Origin: Paenibacillus tuaregi
GTDB taxonomy: Bacteria > Bacillota > Bacilli > Paenibacillales > Paenibacillaceae
DNA: 64,000 nt
NCBI RefSeq assembly: GCF_900086655.1
Contig: NZ_LT575476.1
Span: 4,819,076-4,883,075 of the forward strand
Direction: 5' to 3'
A program made the position numbers and the translations under genes. Shown one piece after another: positions 51,499 through 60,680 of this stretch. The notes beneath the pieces were generated by a model. That model ran no database searches and was not told the DNA's origin. It was given only the letters and a program-made list of their open reading frames with translations. Numbering within the stretch: the first letter of the stretch is position 1; each line of letters starts with the position of its first letter.

Positions 51499-52455
51499 TT
51501 AACCGATTAAGGCCGCCATCAGCGCCTTCTGCGCATGCAGCCGGTTCTCCGCCTGATCAAATATAATCGAATTCGGACCGTCGATAACTTCCGCGCTGAC
51601 TTCCTCCCCACGGTGGGCAGGCAGACAGTGCAGGAACAAATAGTCCGGCTTGGCATGTTTCACAAGTTCAGTGTTCACCTGGTAGTTCTCAAACGCTTTC
51701 TCACGGGCCATCTGCTCTTCTTCAAATCCCATGCTTGCCCATACATCGGTATAAATGACATCAGCATTCTTGACTGCTTCCTCCGGACTTCTGACCACTT
51801 CGATCTTCGCTCCGGTAGTTTCAGCAATCTTCCGGCTCTCAGCCAGCACTCCGGCATCCGGCTCATAACCTTCCGGACTCGCAACCGAGACATGAACGCC
51901 AAGCTTGGCACCGCCGATCATCAAGGAATGCGCCATATTGTTGCCGTCTCCGATATAAGCCAGCTTCAGACCCTTCAGGGTGCCTTTGTGCTCCAGAACC
52001 GTCTGGAAGTCCGCCAGCACCTGGCACGGATGGGCCATATCGCTGAGACCGTTAATGACGGGAATCGAAGCATGCTCAGCCAGTTCCACCACATTGTTAT
52101 GGCCAAACGTGCGGATCATAATGCCGTCCAGGTAACGCGACATAACCTTGGCGGTATCGCTGATGGTCTCCCCGCGTCCCAGCTGGATATCATTCTTGCT
52201 CAGGAACAGCGCGTGTCCACCCAGCTGATATGTACCCACCTCGAAGGAGACGCGGGTCCGGGTTGAAGATTTCTCAAAGATCAGCCCCATGGTCTTGCCC
52301 TTTAGCGGCTGAAATTCTTCCCCGTTCTTCTGCTTGCGCTTGATCTCGATAGCGAGGTCAAGCAAATATTGAATCTCCTCGGTGGAGAAATCGGTTAGTT
52401 CAACACAGTCGCGGCCTTTCAGGCCTGCTGCGGTATTTGCCCCCGTAAGACTCAT
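51499..52455 (-). CDS. argF: Ornithine carbamoyltransferase
   Basis: Makes citrulline from ornithine and carbamoyl phosphate. 318 aa with the carbamoyl phosphate motif SSTRTRVSFEVG (about residues 59-70), the ornithine loop HPCQVLAD near 142, and the catalytic HCLPAHRGEEV near 275. The gene starts six bases after argD ends, with AAGGAGG as its site. Biosynthetic type by context. Confidence 0.96.
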   Translation of the reverse strand: MSLTGANTAAGLKGRDCVELTDFSTEEIQYLLDLAIEIKRKQKNGEEFQPLKGKTMGLIFEKSSTRTRVSFEVGTYQLGGHALFLSKNDIQLGRGETISDTAKVMSRYLDGIMIRTFGHNNVVELAEHASIPVINGLSDMAHPCQVLADFQTVLEHKGTLKGLKLAYIGDGNNMAHSLMIGGAKLGVHVSVASPEGYEPDAGVLAESRKIAETTGAKIEVVRSPEEAVKNADVIYTDVWASMGFEEEQMAREKAFENYQVNTELVKHAKPDYLFLHCLPAHRGEEVSAEVIDGPNSIIFDQAENRLHAQKALMAALIG

Positions 52456-52461
52456 CTTCGC

Positions 52462-53721
52462 TTATTCCTCCTTAGTCTGCTCGTGGCGTGCTATAATCTG
52501 GCTTAAAATATCCACGGCCTGATCTATCTCATCTTGGGTCACATACAGATTTGGCAAAAGACGGATTACATTCGGTCCGGCTGTAATGAACAGCAGACGA
52601 TTCTTCTGTCCTTCTGTCACCAGATCGGCAACTGGCCCGTCACACTCAATGCCAACGATCAAGCCTTTGCCGCGAACCTCACGCACAAAAGGATGCCCGC
52701 CCAGCTTCTCCTGCAGACGGTTGATCAGGTAATCTCCCATCTCGGCCGCCCGCTCCGGCAGATGATCCTCCTGCATCGCTTCGATCGTTGCAATAATCGC
52801 CGTGGAAGCGATTGGGTTGCCGCCGAAGGTGGAGGCGTGGCTGCCTGCGGAGAACGCCTCGCGGAGGTACTCCTTGGCCAGCATCGCTCCCGCCGGAATT
52901 CCGCTGCCAATCCCTTTGGCCAGGGTAAAAATATCCGGCTCAATGCCGTAATGCTGATGCGCGAACCATTTCCCCGTACGGCCCATGCCTGTCTGAACCT
53001 CATCCACGATAAGCAGAATTCCATGCTCCTTGCGAAGGGTCTCGATTTCCTGCAGAAAAGCAGGATCGACGAGATGAATGCCGCCCTCGGCGCGAACCAT
53101 CTCCAGCATAATTGCGGCTGTCTTAGGTCCGATGGCGGCCTTGAGCGCCTCGATATCATGCATTTCCACCGTCACGAAGCCTTCCGGCAGCGGGAGGAAG
53201 CCTTCCTTCACTTTGTCCTGGCCCGTTGCCGTCAATGTAGCAAGAGTCCGGCCGTGGAAGGACTGCTTGAACGTGATGATCTCATAGCGCTGTTCACCCT
53301 TGATCTTCTGATGGTAGCGGCGGGCCAGCTTGATCGCGGCCTCATTTGCCTCAGCACCGCTGTTTCCGAAGAATACGGCATCCCCGCATCCAAGGCTGGC
53401 AAGCAGCTGCGCCGCCTGCTCCTGCTGCGGAATTTCAAACAGATTGGACACATGCCAGATCTGATCCAGCTGCTCCTTGATTCTGTTCTTCACTTTCTCA
53501 GGAGCGTGACCGAGGTTATTCACCGCAATCCCGCTATAGAAATCCAGATAGCGGTTGCCTTGGTCATCCCATGCCCAGCTTCCTTCGCCTTTTACAAGGG
53601 AAATAGGAAAACGTCCATATGTAGGGAACAGCGCACTTGCTGTGCGACTGGAAACACTGCCCCCCTGCTCCTTGCCCTCTTTTTGCAATTGGCCTTGCGC
53701 CTGAACATTTGAATTCGCCAT
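52462..53721 (-). CDS. argD: Acetylornithine aminotransferase
   Basis: PLP enzyme of 419 aa that transaminates N-acetylglutamate semialdehyde. Class III aminotransferase features: GNSGAEANEAAIKLARRYH (about 120-138), ILLIVDEVQTGMGRTG with the PLP-binding Asp (about 228-243), and TLAKGIGSGIPAGA with the PLP lysine near residue 269. The N-terminal 28 residues are a Gln/Ser-rich extension beyond the usual start, so a later start is conceivable. Starts two bases after argB stops. Confidence 0.95.
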   Translation of the reverse strand: MANSNVQAQGQLQKEGKEQGGSVSSRTASALFPTYGRFPISLVKGEGSWAWDDQGNRYLDFYSGIAVNNLGHAPEKVKNRIKEQLDQIWHVSNLFEIPQQEQAAQLLASLGCGDAVFFGNSGAEANEAAIKLARRYHQKIKGEQRYEIITFKQSFHGRTLATLTATGQDKVKEGFLPLPEGFVTVEMHDIEALKAAIGPKTAAIMLEMVRAEGGIHLVDPAFLQEIETLRKEHGILLIVDEVQTGMGRTGKWFAHQHYGIEPDIFTLAKGIGSGIPAGAMLAKEYLREAFSAGSHASTFGGNPIASTAIIATIEAMQEDHLPERAAEMGDYLINRLQEKLGGHPFVREVRGKGLIVGIECDGPVADLVTEGQKNRLLFITAGPNVIRLLPNLYVTQDEIDQAVDILSQIIARHEQTKEE

Positions 53722-53723
53722 GA

Positions 53724-54575
53724 TTACCGTTCACTCCTTTGCATCCGTACAATTTTGGTTCCGATCTGCTCACCGGCCAGTACCCGGCTAAGCACCTTCG
53801 GCTCACTGCCATTGACAATCACGACTTCCTTCACCTGTCCATGAATGCAGGCTACTGCCGCGCGTACCTTAGGGATCATTCCTCCGTAAATTTCACCGGT
53901 CAGAATCATGTCCTCAATCTGCTGCACCGTGACTGTAGGAAGAACCTTCTTCTCGCCGCCTGCACTACTCATAATTCCCGGAACATCCGTGACCACGATC
54001 ATCTGCTGTACACCCAGCTTGGAAGCAACGGCCCCTGCCGCTGTATCCGCATTAATATTATAACGCTGTCCGTCTGCACCGACGCCGACCGGAGCAATAA
54101 CTGGCATATAGCCCAGCTTCGCCACTCCTTCGATGATTGAAGCCTTGACGTCCGTGACATCACCGACCAAGCCAACCTCACTGCTGGCGGCGACCGGTTT
54201 CGCCTGAATCAGAAAGCCATCCACCCCGGATAAACCGATGGCCTGACCGCCTGACGTCTGAATACGGCGGACAATCTGCTTGTTAATGGTTCCCGACAAC
54301 ACCATTTCAACGACATCAAGCACTTCTTCCGAAGTATATCTAAGCCCGCCGACAAACTTGGTCTCAATTCCAAGCTTCGCCAGATTATCCGAAATCGCAG
54401 GGCCGCCCCCGTGAACAATGACCGGTTGTATACCTCTTGTCTGCAGTTCAATCAGATCATCAAAAAAAGAATCCGGCAGCTCATTAAGTGTGCTGCCCCC
54501 GCATTTCATCACAAAAGATTGGGTCTGTGAAACGCCGGAAATCCCTTGCGGTTCCCCTTGTAATACCGATTTCAT
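53724..54575 (-). CDS. argB: Acetylglutamate kinase
   Basis: Phosphorylates N-acetylglutamate. 283 aa: VMKCGGSTLNE (about 23-33, phosphate loop), VIVHGGGPAISDNLAKLG near 54, KFVGGLRYTSEEVLD, NINADTAAGAVASKLG near 172, and GGMIPKVRAAVACI. An N-terminal extension of about 20 residues precedes the core. Start ATG 54575 with AGGGAG nine bases before. Separated from argJ by 211 bp that contain structured repeat copy I. Confidence 0.96.
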   Translation of the reverse strand: MKSVLQGEPQGISGVSQTQSFVMKCGGSTLNELPDSFFDDLIELQTRGIQPVIVHGGGPAISDNLAKLGIETKFVGGLRYTSEEVLDVVEMVLSGTINKQIVRRIQTSGGQAIGLSGVDGFLIQAKPVAASSEVGLVGDVTDVKASIIEGVAKLGYMPVIAPVGVGADGQRYNINADTAAGAVASKLGVQQMIVVTDVPGIMSSAGGEKKVLPTVTVQQIEDMILTGEIYGGMIPKVRAAVACIHGQVKEVVIVNGSEPKVLSRVLAGEQIGTKIVRMQRSER

Positions 54576-54594
54576 GACTCCGGTCTCCCTTCTC

Positions 54595-54768
54595 AGGTTC
54601 GTTCTTATTGATTTACAAGTAAGACAGCCGTATGAAATGTTCTTCCGATTGCTGTTGCTCTCAGACTTCTTGAATTAAATTTATAAGGTAGAAGTCCGGT
54701 CACAAAGGCACACGCTTCGCTTCTCCAGAATCATTTCACACTCTTGCCTATTGGTAATTTTTAAGTTG
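54595..54768. mobile_element. Structured repeat, family 2, copy I in the arg operon
   Basis: The core is well kept: GTATGAAATGTTCT / AGAATCATTTCACAC, the long hairpin TTGCTCTCAGACTTCTT...AAGTCCGGTCACAA, then AGGCACACGCTTCGCTT. Terminal repeats are decayed (GGTTCGTTCTTATTG left, AATTTTTAAGTTGCC right). It occupies nearly the whole argJ-argB gap. Confidence 0.8.
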
Positions 54769-54786
54769 CCACCAGTCGCCGAAGCC

Positions 54787-56019
54787 TTATGTCCGATAAG
54801 CCGCATTAATGCGGACATAATCGTAGGTCAGGTCGCAGCCCCATGCGGTTGCTGTGCCTTCGCCGTTCTTAAGGTCTACTATAATTCGGACCGTATCGCC
54901 CTTGAGATAAGTCAGCGCCTCATCCTCATCAAAGGCCACAGGCTTCGAGCCAGTTAGTACCGCAATGTCTCCAAGCTTAATGTCCACCGTCTCGGGATTC
55001 ACCGGTTCACCCGCACGTCCCAGCGCGGCAATGATCCGTCCCCAGTTCGCATCCGCCCCGAATACGGCGGACTTCACGAGGCTTGAGCCAACGATCGTCT
55101 TCGCAATCACCCGGGCGGACAGATCGCTCACTGCTCCTGTCACTTCAACCTCAACCAGCCGGGTGGCCCCTTCCCCATCACGGGCAATCGCCTGGGCCAG
55201 AGCCTGGCATACATGCCGGAACGCCACCGCAAAGCTGTCCCAATCCGGGTGTTTCTCTGTCAGCTCCTGATTGCCGGCCAGCCCGCTTGCCATAGCCAGC
55301 AGCATATCGTTCGTGCTGGTGTCCCCGTCCACGGTAATCATGTTAAAGGTCACATTGGTGGTCTCCCTGATTAACGATTGAAGCGCATCCGGGTGAATCT
55401 TGGCATCTGTCGTAACGAATCCAAGCATGGTAGCCATGTTCGGATGAATCATGCCCGACCCCTTCGCAGCACCTGCAATGGTCACTTCACGGTCATCAAT
55501 GATTAGAGATACACAGACTTCTTTCTTAACTAGATCCGTTGTAAGAATCGCTTGCGAGAACTGCTCCGCCCCATTCTCCTCAGCGGATAATACAGCCGGA
55601 AGCTGCGCAATGCCGCGGCTGACACAGTCCATCTTGAGCAGTTCACCAATCACGCCGGTCGAGGCGACAGCCACATCCTGTTCATCCACGCCAAGCGCCT
55701 TGGCCGCCTCTGCCCGCATCGTGTAGGCATCTGCTTCCCCCTGTTTGCCTGTGCAGGCATTTGCATTGCCGCTGTTCACAATGGCTGCGCGCAGCATGCA
55801 GCTCTGGGCCAGGCTGTCCTGGGTCACCCGGATGGGCGCCGCCTGGAACACATTTGTCGTATACACCGCGGCTGATACTGCTGGGACCTCGCAGACGATG
55901 GCGGCGAGGTCATTGCGGGTTGTTTTTTTCAAGCCACAATGCAACCCTCCGGCCTTGAACCCCTTAGGTGCGGTGACCGAACCGCCCTCTACCACCTTAA
56001 ACAAGCTTGCAACTCCCAT
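54787..56019 (-). CDS. argJ: Bifunctional ornithine acetyltransferase / N-acetylglutamate synthase
   Basis: Recycles the acetyl group from acetylornithine to glutamate and can also use acetyl-CoA. 410 aa, made as a precursor that cleaves itself before Thr197 in HPNMATMLGF, the new N-terminal nucleophile of the beta chain. Other signatures are FKAGGLHCGLKKT near the N terminus, NSGNANACTG (about 82-91), and ANWGRIIAALGRAG. GGAGG six bases before the ATG. argC ends 13 bp upstream. Confidence 0.96.
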   Translation of the reverse strand: MGVASLFKVVEGGSVTAPKGFKAGGLHCGLKKTTRNDLAAIVCEVPAVSAAVYTTNVFQAAPIRVTQDSLAQSCMLRAAIVNSGNANACTGKQGEADAYTMRAEAAKALGVDEQDVAVASTGVIGELLKMDCVSRGIAQLPAVLSAEENGAEQFSQAILTTDLVKKEVCVSLIIDDREVTIAGAAKGSGMIHPNMATMLGFVTTDAKIHPDALQSLIRETTNVTFNMITVDGDTSTNDMLLAMASGLAGNQELTEKHPDWDSFAVAFRHVCQALAQAIARDGEGATRLVEVEVTGAVSDLSARVIAKTIVGSSLVKSAVFGADANWGRIIAALGRAGEPVNPETVDIKLGDIAVLTGSKPVAFDEDEALTYLKGDTVRIIVDLKNGEGTATAWGCDLTYDYVRINAAYRT

Positions 56020-56032
56020 GATGTCCTCCGTT

Positions 56033-57085
56033 CTATGGGTATATTGGGGTGAAGTTCAGCCCAAGCGTCTCATCCCAGCCCATCATTAAGTTCAAATTCT
56101 GGACCGCCTGCCCGGCAGCCCCCTTCACCACATTGTCGATGACGGAAATGATCGTCACCCGGTTCGTCCGGTTGTCCACCACAAACCCAATATCACAATA
56201 GTTCGATCCGCATACTTCCTTGGTAGCCGGATACTGGCCTTCTGGACGAATACGGATAAATTTCCTTCCTTCATAATACTGCTTGTATAGTTCAACCAGC
56301 TCTTCGTTGGTATGAGATCCGTTCAGCGATGCGTACATCGTGCTCATAATACCACGTGTCATGGGTACCTGATGGGTAGTGAAGGTAACCGTAACCTTTT
56401 CTCCTGCCACATCGGTAAGTACCTGCTCAATCTCCGGAATATGCTGGTGCTTGTTGACTTTGTAAGCTTTAAGATTCTCGTTAATTTCCGAGTAGTGTGT
56501 CATCAGGCTCAAGCCTCTGCCTGCTCCCGATACCCCCGACTTCGCGTCAATAATGATGGTGGATGGATCAATCCAGCCTGCCTTCACGGCAGGAATCAGT
56601 CCGAGCAGCGTAGCTGTAGGATAACAGCCGGGATTGGATATCAGCTGCTGTCCTTTCACCTTGTCTCCGTAAATCTCGCTCAGACCGTATGCTGCAAGAT
56701 CGAGCAGCTCGCTTGCCGGTGCGTCGTGCTTATACCATTGTTCATACGACTGGCCGTCCTTCAGCCTGAAATCTCCGGATAAGTCAATGACCTTGAGTCC
56801 GGCCTCGACAAACTGCGGAACCAGCTTGGCGCTGACCCCCGATGGTGTCGCTGTGAACACGACATCCGCCTTGGAGGCGATCTCCTGTACATCCACACCG
56901 TCCAGGTCCTGCACTAGAATATCCGTCAAATGCGGGAACCCGTCCGTGATTGGCACCCCTGCGCTGGAAGCCGAGATAACCGACGTAATTTTCACCTTGG
57001 GATGGTCCAATAAAAAACGAATCAGCTCCACCCCTCCATATCCGGTGGAACCGACAATGGCTGTTCTTACTAGTTCTCCACTCAC
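56033..57085 (-). CDS. argC: N-acetyl-gamma-glutamyl-phosphate reductase
   Basis: NADPH-dependent reduction in arginine synthesis, first gene of argCJBDF. 350 aa with the nucleotide fold AIVGSTGYGGVELIRFL near the start, the catalytic Cys in SNPGCYPTATLLGL near residue 150, and KSGVSGAGRG. GTG start at 57085 with GGGG seven bases upstream. A promoter with two ARG-like boxes lies 65-100 bp upstream. Confidence 0.96.
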   Translation of the reverse strand: MSGELVRTAIVGSTGYGGVELIRFLLDHPKVKITSVISASSAGVPITDGFPHLTDILVQDLDGVDVQEIASKADVVFTATPSGVSAKLVPQFVEAGLKVIDLSGDFRLKDGQSYEQWYKHDAPASELLDLAAYGLSEIYGDKVKGQQLISNPGCYPTATLLGLIPAVKAGWIDPSTIIIDAKSGVSGAGRGLSLMTHYSEINENLKAYKVNKHQHIPEIEQVLTDVAGEKVTVTFTTHQVPMTRGIMSTMYASLNGSHTNEELVELYKQYYEGRKFIRIRPEGQYPATKEVCGSNYCDIGFVVDNRTNRVTIISVIDNVVKGAAGQAVQNLNLMMGWDETLGLNFTPIYP

Positions 57086-57148
57086 CTATATCCCCGCTTT
57101 CTGCTGATTTCCAGTTTATATTGTTTATGCATATCCGATTAGAAGATG

Positions 57149-57183
57149 TGTATTATTATACAGTCGTATTCATATAAATACAA
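57149..57183 (-). promoter_or_regulatory. argC promoter overlapped by two ARG-type boxes
   Basis: On the minus strand TTGTAT (57178-57183), 17 bp, TATAAT (57155-57160). Two palindromes lie over it: GTATTCATATAAATAC at 57166-57181 and TGTATTATTATACA at 57149-57162, 18 bp centre to centre, as expected for tandem ArgR/AhrC operators. Repression by arginine-bound regulator is inferred. Confidence 0.75.
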
Positions 57184-57211
57184 CCGTTACTTACAGAAGC
57201 GGTCAGATTAT

Positions 57212-57350
57212 CTATATAGAATAAACTTATGAAGGTTACCTTTTCGGGCGGGTAGGGGCATTTCGGAGACAAAGGCGGACGCTCCGCTTCTTCAGAAGAA
57301 TCACTCATCCTCTCCGCTGAAACCGGTTAATTCTAAAGTTCATTTTATAT
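57212..57350. mobile_element. Structured repeat, family 1, internally deleted copy H
   Basis: Left end CTATATAGAATAAACTTATG, right end CTAAAGTTCATTTTATAT. About 55 bp carrying the left strand of the core (CCGAGTG... and TTGTCTCC...) are missing, so GGTTACC joins nearly directly to GGGGCATTTCGGAGACAA. The element lies upstream of argC. Confidence 0.8.
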
Positions 57351-57356
57351 GTATAT

Positions 57357-57380
57357 GCAAAAAGACGCCTAACGGCGTCT
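57357..57380 (-). terminator. Rho-independent terminator
   Basis: GACGCC-GTTA-GGCGTC followed by TTTTT on the minus strand, about 90 bp after the stop of the gene at 57469. Confidence 0.8.
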
Positions 57381-57468
57381 AATCATCAAACAGCATAGTC
57401 GGAGATGTTACTTTCCTTATCTATAGGTTCTGGATGGTTCACCCGGTGTGGTTCACCTGGAACACCGC

Positions 57469-58584
57469 CTATTTCTTTGTCTTCTGGGAAGATGCTTCCG
57501 GAGCCTTCTTGGCTCCCCAGTCTCCGCCATTCTCGCCCTTTCCATCTCCCTTGCCCCATACGGCAGGCGAGTTGTTCACTTCCTTAGTCACTTTGTCGCT
57601 CAAGTTTGTTTTAAGCTTGTCGTATTCCGTCTGAGTGATCTTGCCTGCAGCCAGCTGCTCATCCAGCTTGGCTGTGCGGTCTTTTACCAGCAGATCGATA
57701 ACCTGCTGGGCTGTCACGTTGTGAGCGGCAGCAACGGAAGCCAGGGTAGTACCCGTGCCGGACTGCAGCTCAGTGCGCAGCTGTTCCTCGGTAACGCCCA
57801 GCAAAGCCGCGATATCCTTGAAATGACCACCGCGGTCACCATGGTCACCCTTATCAGGGAACTGGTTATTCACCAGTTCGGTGACACGCTCAGTTATTTT
57901 GGCTTTCTGAGTATCGTACTGTGCCTGAGTGATTTGACCCGCATCGAGCCTTGAATCCAGCTCCTTAACTATGCTCGAGGTCTCAAGATCAATGACGGCT
58001 TGAACCGTTACATTATGTTCTCCCGCAATAGCCGCAAGCGTCTTACCTGACTCCAATTGAGTGCTGAGTTCATCGGCCGTCATACCAAACAGCTTGGCAA
58101 GCTCATCCTTGCTCTGCTTGAAAGGCCCACGCCCAAACCCCTTGCCTCCAAAACCTTCGCCCAGCTTCGAATCAAGCAGCTTGTCCGCCACAGCAGATGC
58201 ATCAAATGTCTTGCCGCTCTTGCCTGCCAATTGGGATGACTGGTGCTCAGACTTCTCGGCTTGAAGCAGTTCTACGAGCTTCGCCTTGAGGTTCTCACGG
58301 CTGATTCCTTGGCTACTTGCAATTTCAGCAAGGGTCTGTGTTTTGATTTTTTCCTTAAACGTGGTCTCATCCAACTTTAGATATGTTAGCAGCTGTGACT
58401 CGATTTGGCCAAAGTCTCCACGACGGTCATTAAGCTCAGATCTTGCCTTATGGTTCTGCTGGGTGGTTGTACTCGCTGCCGAAGCCGCATTGGTATGCTG
58501 AACGGCAATAACCCCTCCTCCTAAAGTCAGGGATAGTGCGAGAATACCGGCTGCCATTGTTTTTGTCGATTTTTTTGTTTTCAC
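57469..58584 (-). CDS. Secreted modular repeat protein (paralogue of 60681-62033)
   Basis: 371 aa, exported: signal peptide (TMAAGILALSLTLGGGVIAVQHTNA, about 9-33). Then modules of about 40 residues, TLAEIASSQGIS... and GKTLAAIAGEHNVTVQAVIDL, alternate with SHOCT-like modules (LDSRLDAGQITQAQYDTQKAK; LDEQLAAGKITQTEYDKLKTN). The tail is Gly/Lys-rich. No enzyme motif. GTG start with AGGTGG nine bases upstream. A close paralogue with the same module order lies beyond pepF, and even the sequence before the start codon is alike (AGGTGGTACTTCA versus AGGTGGTCTTCAG), so the pair arose by duplication. The role is unknown; a wall or matrix protein is possible. Confidence 0.8.
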   Translation of the reverse strand: MKTKKSTKTMAAGILALSLTLGGGVIAVQHTNAASAASTTTQQNHKARSELNDRRGDFGQIESQLLTYLKLDETTFKEKIKTQTLAEIASSQGISRENLKAKLVELLQAEKSEHQSSQLAGKSGKTFDASAVADKLLDSKLGEGFGGKGFGRGPFKQSKDELAKLFGMTADELSTQLESGKTLAAIAGEHNVTVQAVIDLETSSIVKELDSRLDAGQITQAQYDTQKAKITERVTELVNNQFPDKGDHGDRGGHFKDIAALLGVTEEQLRTELQSGTGTTLASVAAAHNVTAQQVIDLLVKDRTAKLDEQLAAGKITQTEYDKLKTNLSDKVTKEVNNSPAVWGKGDGKGENGGDWGAKKAPEASSQKTKK

Positions 58585-58703
58585 TGAAGTACCACCTTTC
58601 GCTTCTTAGGCTTGAATTTCCTTACCCTGCTTATCCTACACACCTTAACTGAAACCCCGCTGAATGCTGCCTTAGCAAAGCTGAATCTGGAGTTACGGAC
58701 GAC

Positions 58704-58747
58704 AAAAAGCCCGCCTGTACCGGATGAACCAGTACAAGCGGACCCTT
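58704..58747 (-). terminator. Terminator of pepF
   Basis: GTCCGCTTGTAC / GTACAGGCGGGC with TTTTTG on the minus strand, about 90 bp past the pepF stop. Confidence 0.8.
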
Positions 58748-58839
58748 TTATTAAGAAAACAAAATGAGTTCCATGTTAAATTTCAAAATAACTGCCTGAT
58801 TACCTCAGGGTTAAAGTGTGGTGTGCCTAACCTCTGATC

Positions 58840-60534
58840 CTACAGTTTGGCATCCTCGACTTGGTTCAGCCAATTCTCGATATCATTAATGACCGAAGCC
58901 ACGCTGCCGGTCTCAAATGGTGAGATCAGGCCCGCTACCTTAACCAGCTCGGTGAACGATTTGCTTCCGCCCTCACGGCAGAGCTTCAGGTAATCGGTCC
59001 AAGCGGCCTCACGATCTTCGTTTGATCTCTTCCAGAACTGGAAGGCACAGAGCTGAGCGAGCGTGTAATCGATGTAATAGAATGGCGAATTATAAATATG
59101 CCCCTGCTTCTGCCAGAAGCCGCCCTGCTCCAGATAAGCATTGCCTTCGTAATTTTTGTGCGGCAGGTATTTCTTCTCAATCTCGCGCCAAGCCTGCTTC
59201 CGCTCAGCTGGTGTAGCATCCGGGTTGCCATATACATAGTGCTGGAATTCATCCACGGCCACTCCATAAGGGATAAAGATTAATCCAGAGGCCAAGTGAT
59301 TAAATTTATATTTCTCCGTGTCCTCCTGGAAGAACAACTCCATCCAAGGCCAGGTCAGGAACTCCATACTCATGGAGTGAATCTCGCACGCCTCCAGGGT
59401 CGGGAAGCTGTACTCTGGAACCTTGTAATGCCGGCTCTCGAACACCTGGAAGGCGTGGCCAACTTCGTGGGTTAATACATCAATATCATCGGATGTACCG
59501 TTGAAATTTGAAAAAATAAACGGAGCTTCGTACTTGCTGAAATAGGTGCAGTAGCCGCCGCTTTGTTTTCCTTTTTTGCTGACCAAATCCATAAGGTTGT
59601 TGTCCTGCATGAACTTGAAGAATTCGTGGGTCTCCGGAGAAAGCTCCTCATACATCTTGGCCCCATTCTGGACAATCCAGTCCGGATCTCCCTTCGGAAC
59701 GGCATTGCCGGATGCAAAGCTAAAGTCCTCATCATAATACGTAAGCTTATCTACGCGAATTCTGGCACGCTGCCGCTCCTTCAGCTTCTGAACCGCAGGC
59801 ACAATATATTCCTTCACCTGGTCTCTAAAGTTAGCCACCATCTCCGCGTTGTAGTCCGTACGGGTCAGGCGGTCATACGCCAATTGGATGAAGTTCTCAT
59901 AACCGAGCTTCTTCGCGATCCCCGTGCGAATCTTAACGAGCTCATCGTAGATACGGTCCAATTCCTCCTCATGCTCCGCCAAGAACGTATAGCGGGCTTC
60001 GGCAGCACGTTTTCTCAGACTGCGGTCTGTAGACAGCTCGAACGGACGAAGCTGTGATAGAGTTCTCTCTTCCCCTTCAAAAGGAATCTTCGCGGAGGCG
60101 ATCAGCTGGCCGTACTGGGTAACCAGTTTATTTTCGGCTTGAAGATCCTGGATAATCTCCGGTTTGAAGGTCTTAAGGGTCACATCCATAATCCGGAACA
60201 GCTGGGCACCCCATTTATCCTCAAGCTGCTGGCGGAAGGGAGAATTCACCACGGCCTTGTAGAAGTCGGTTACAAATTCCTGAATGAGAGGACCGGCTTC
60301 ATCCATATAGTCCTGTTCAGCCTTGTAGAATTCATCGTTCGTATCGATAGAATGACGTACGCTTACAATAGTGACCAAGGTTTCAGTCTCACTTCGCAGC
60401 TTGTTAATCTCTTCAAAAGCTCGGTCCTGCTCTTCAAAGCTTTGGGCGGCCGAGAACTGCTGAAGCAGTCCCTTGAACTGCTGCTCAATGTCCTTGATAT
60501 CCGGTCTTGTATACGGGTACTCGTTAAACTTCAT
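58840..60534 (-). CDS. M3 family oligoendopeptidase (PepF-like)
   Basis: Cytoplasmic zinc peptidase of 564 aa that degrades oligopeptides. The active-site motif HEVGH lies in DVLTHEVGHAFQVFESR near residue 355; the third ligand region is LEACEIHSMSMEFLTWPW, about 25 residues on. The length and the motif PYTRPDIKDIEQQF at the N terminus fit the M3B/PepF-related clade. The ATG at 60534 follows AAGGGTGA. Single gene between two paralogous secreted-protein genes, each with its own terminator. Confidence 0.92.
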   Translation of the reverse strand: MKFNEYPYTRPDIKDIEQQFKGLLQQFSAAQSFEEQDRAFEEINKLRSETETLVTIVSVRHSIDTNDEFYKAEQDYMDEAGPLIQEFVTDFYKAVVNSPFRQQLEDKWGAQLFRIMDVTLKTFKPEIIQDLQAENKLVTQYGQLIASAKIPFEGEERTLSQLRPFELSTDRSLRKRAAEARYTFLAEHEEELDRIYDELVKIRTGIAKKLGYENFIQLAYDRLTRTDYNAEMVANFRDQVKEYIVPAVQKLKERQRARIRVDKLTYYDEDFSFASGNAVPKGDPDWIVQNGAKMYEELSPETHEFFKFMQDNNLMDLVSKKGKQSGGYCTYFSKYEAPFIFSNFNGTSDDIDVLTHEVGHAFQVFESRHYKVPEYSFPTLEACEIHSMSMEFLTWPWMELFFQEDTEKYKFNHLASGLIFIPYGVAVDEFQHYVYGNPDATPAERKQAWREIEKKYLPHKNYEGNAYLEQGGFWQKQGHIYNSPFYYIDYTLAQLCAFQFWKRSNEDREAAWTDYLKLCREGGSKSFTELVKVAGLISPFETGSVASVINDIENWLNQVEDAKL

Positions 60535-60647
60535 CTTTAATCACCCTTTGGTCAATTATTTAACAGTTATATTATACAGGTTAAATTTGGTTTAACCAAC
60601 CGGGTTGAATGAAATAAACCAGCATTAACTTATAGGTAAAAACCGAC

Positions 60648-60675
60648 AAAAAAGACGCCTCTCAGGCGCCTTTTT
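60648..60675 (-). terminator. Rho-independent terminator
   Basis: AAAGGCGCCT / AGGCGTCTTT with loop GAG and a T run on the minus strand, just after the stop of the gene at 60681. Confidence 0.8.
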
Positions 60676-60680
60676 GGTTC

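Noticed and set aside
52534-53712. 392-codon open frame opposite argD, and a 412-codon frame at 15265-16503 opposite uvrA
   Set aside because: Both are antisense shadows of conserved genes with no ribosome binding site or family motif.
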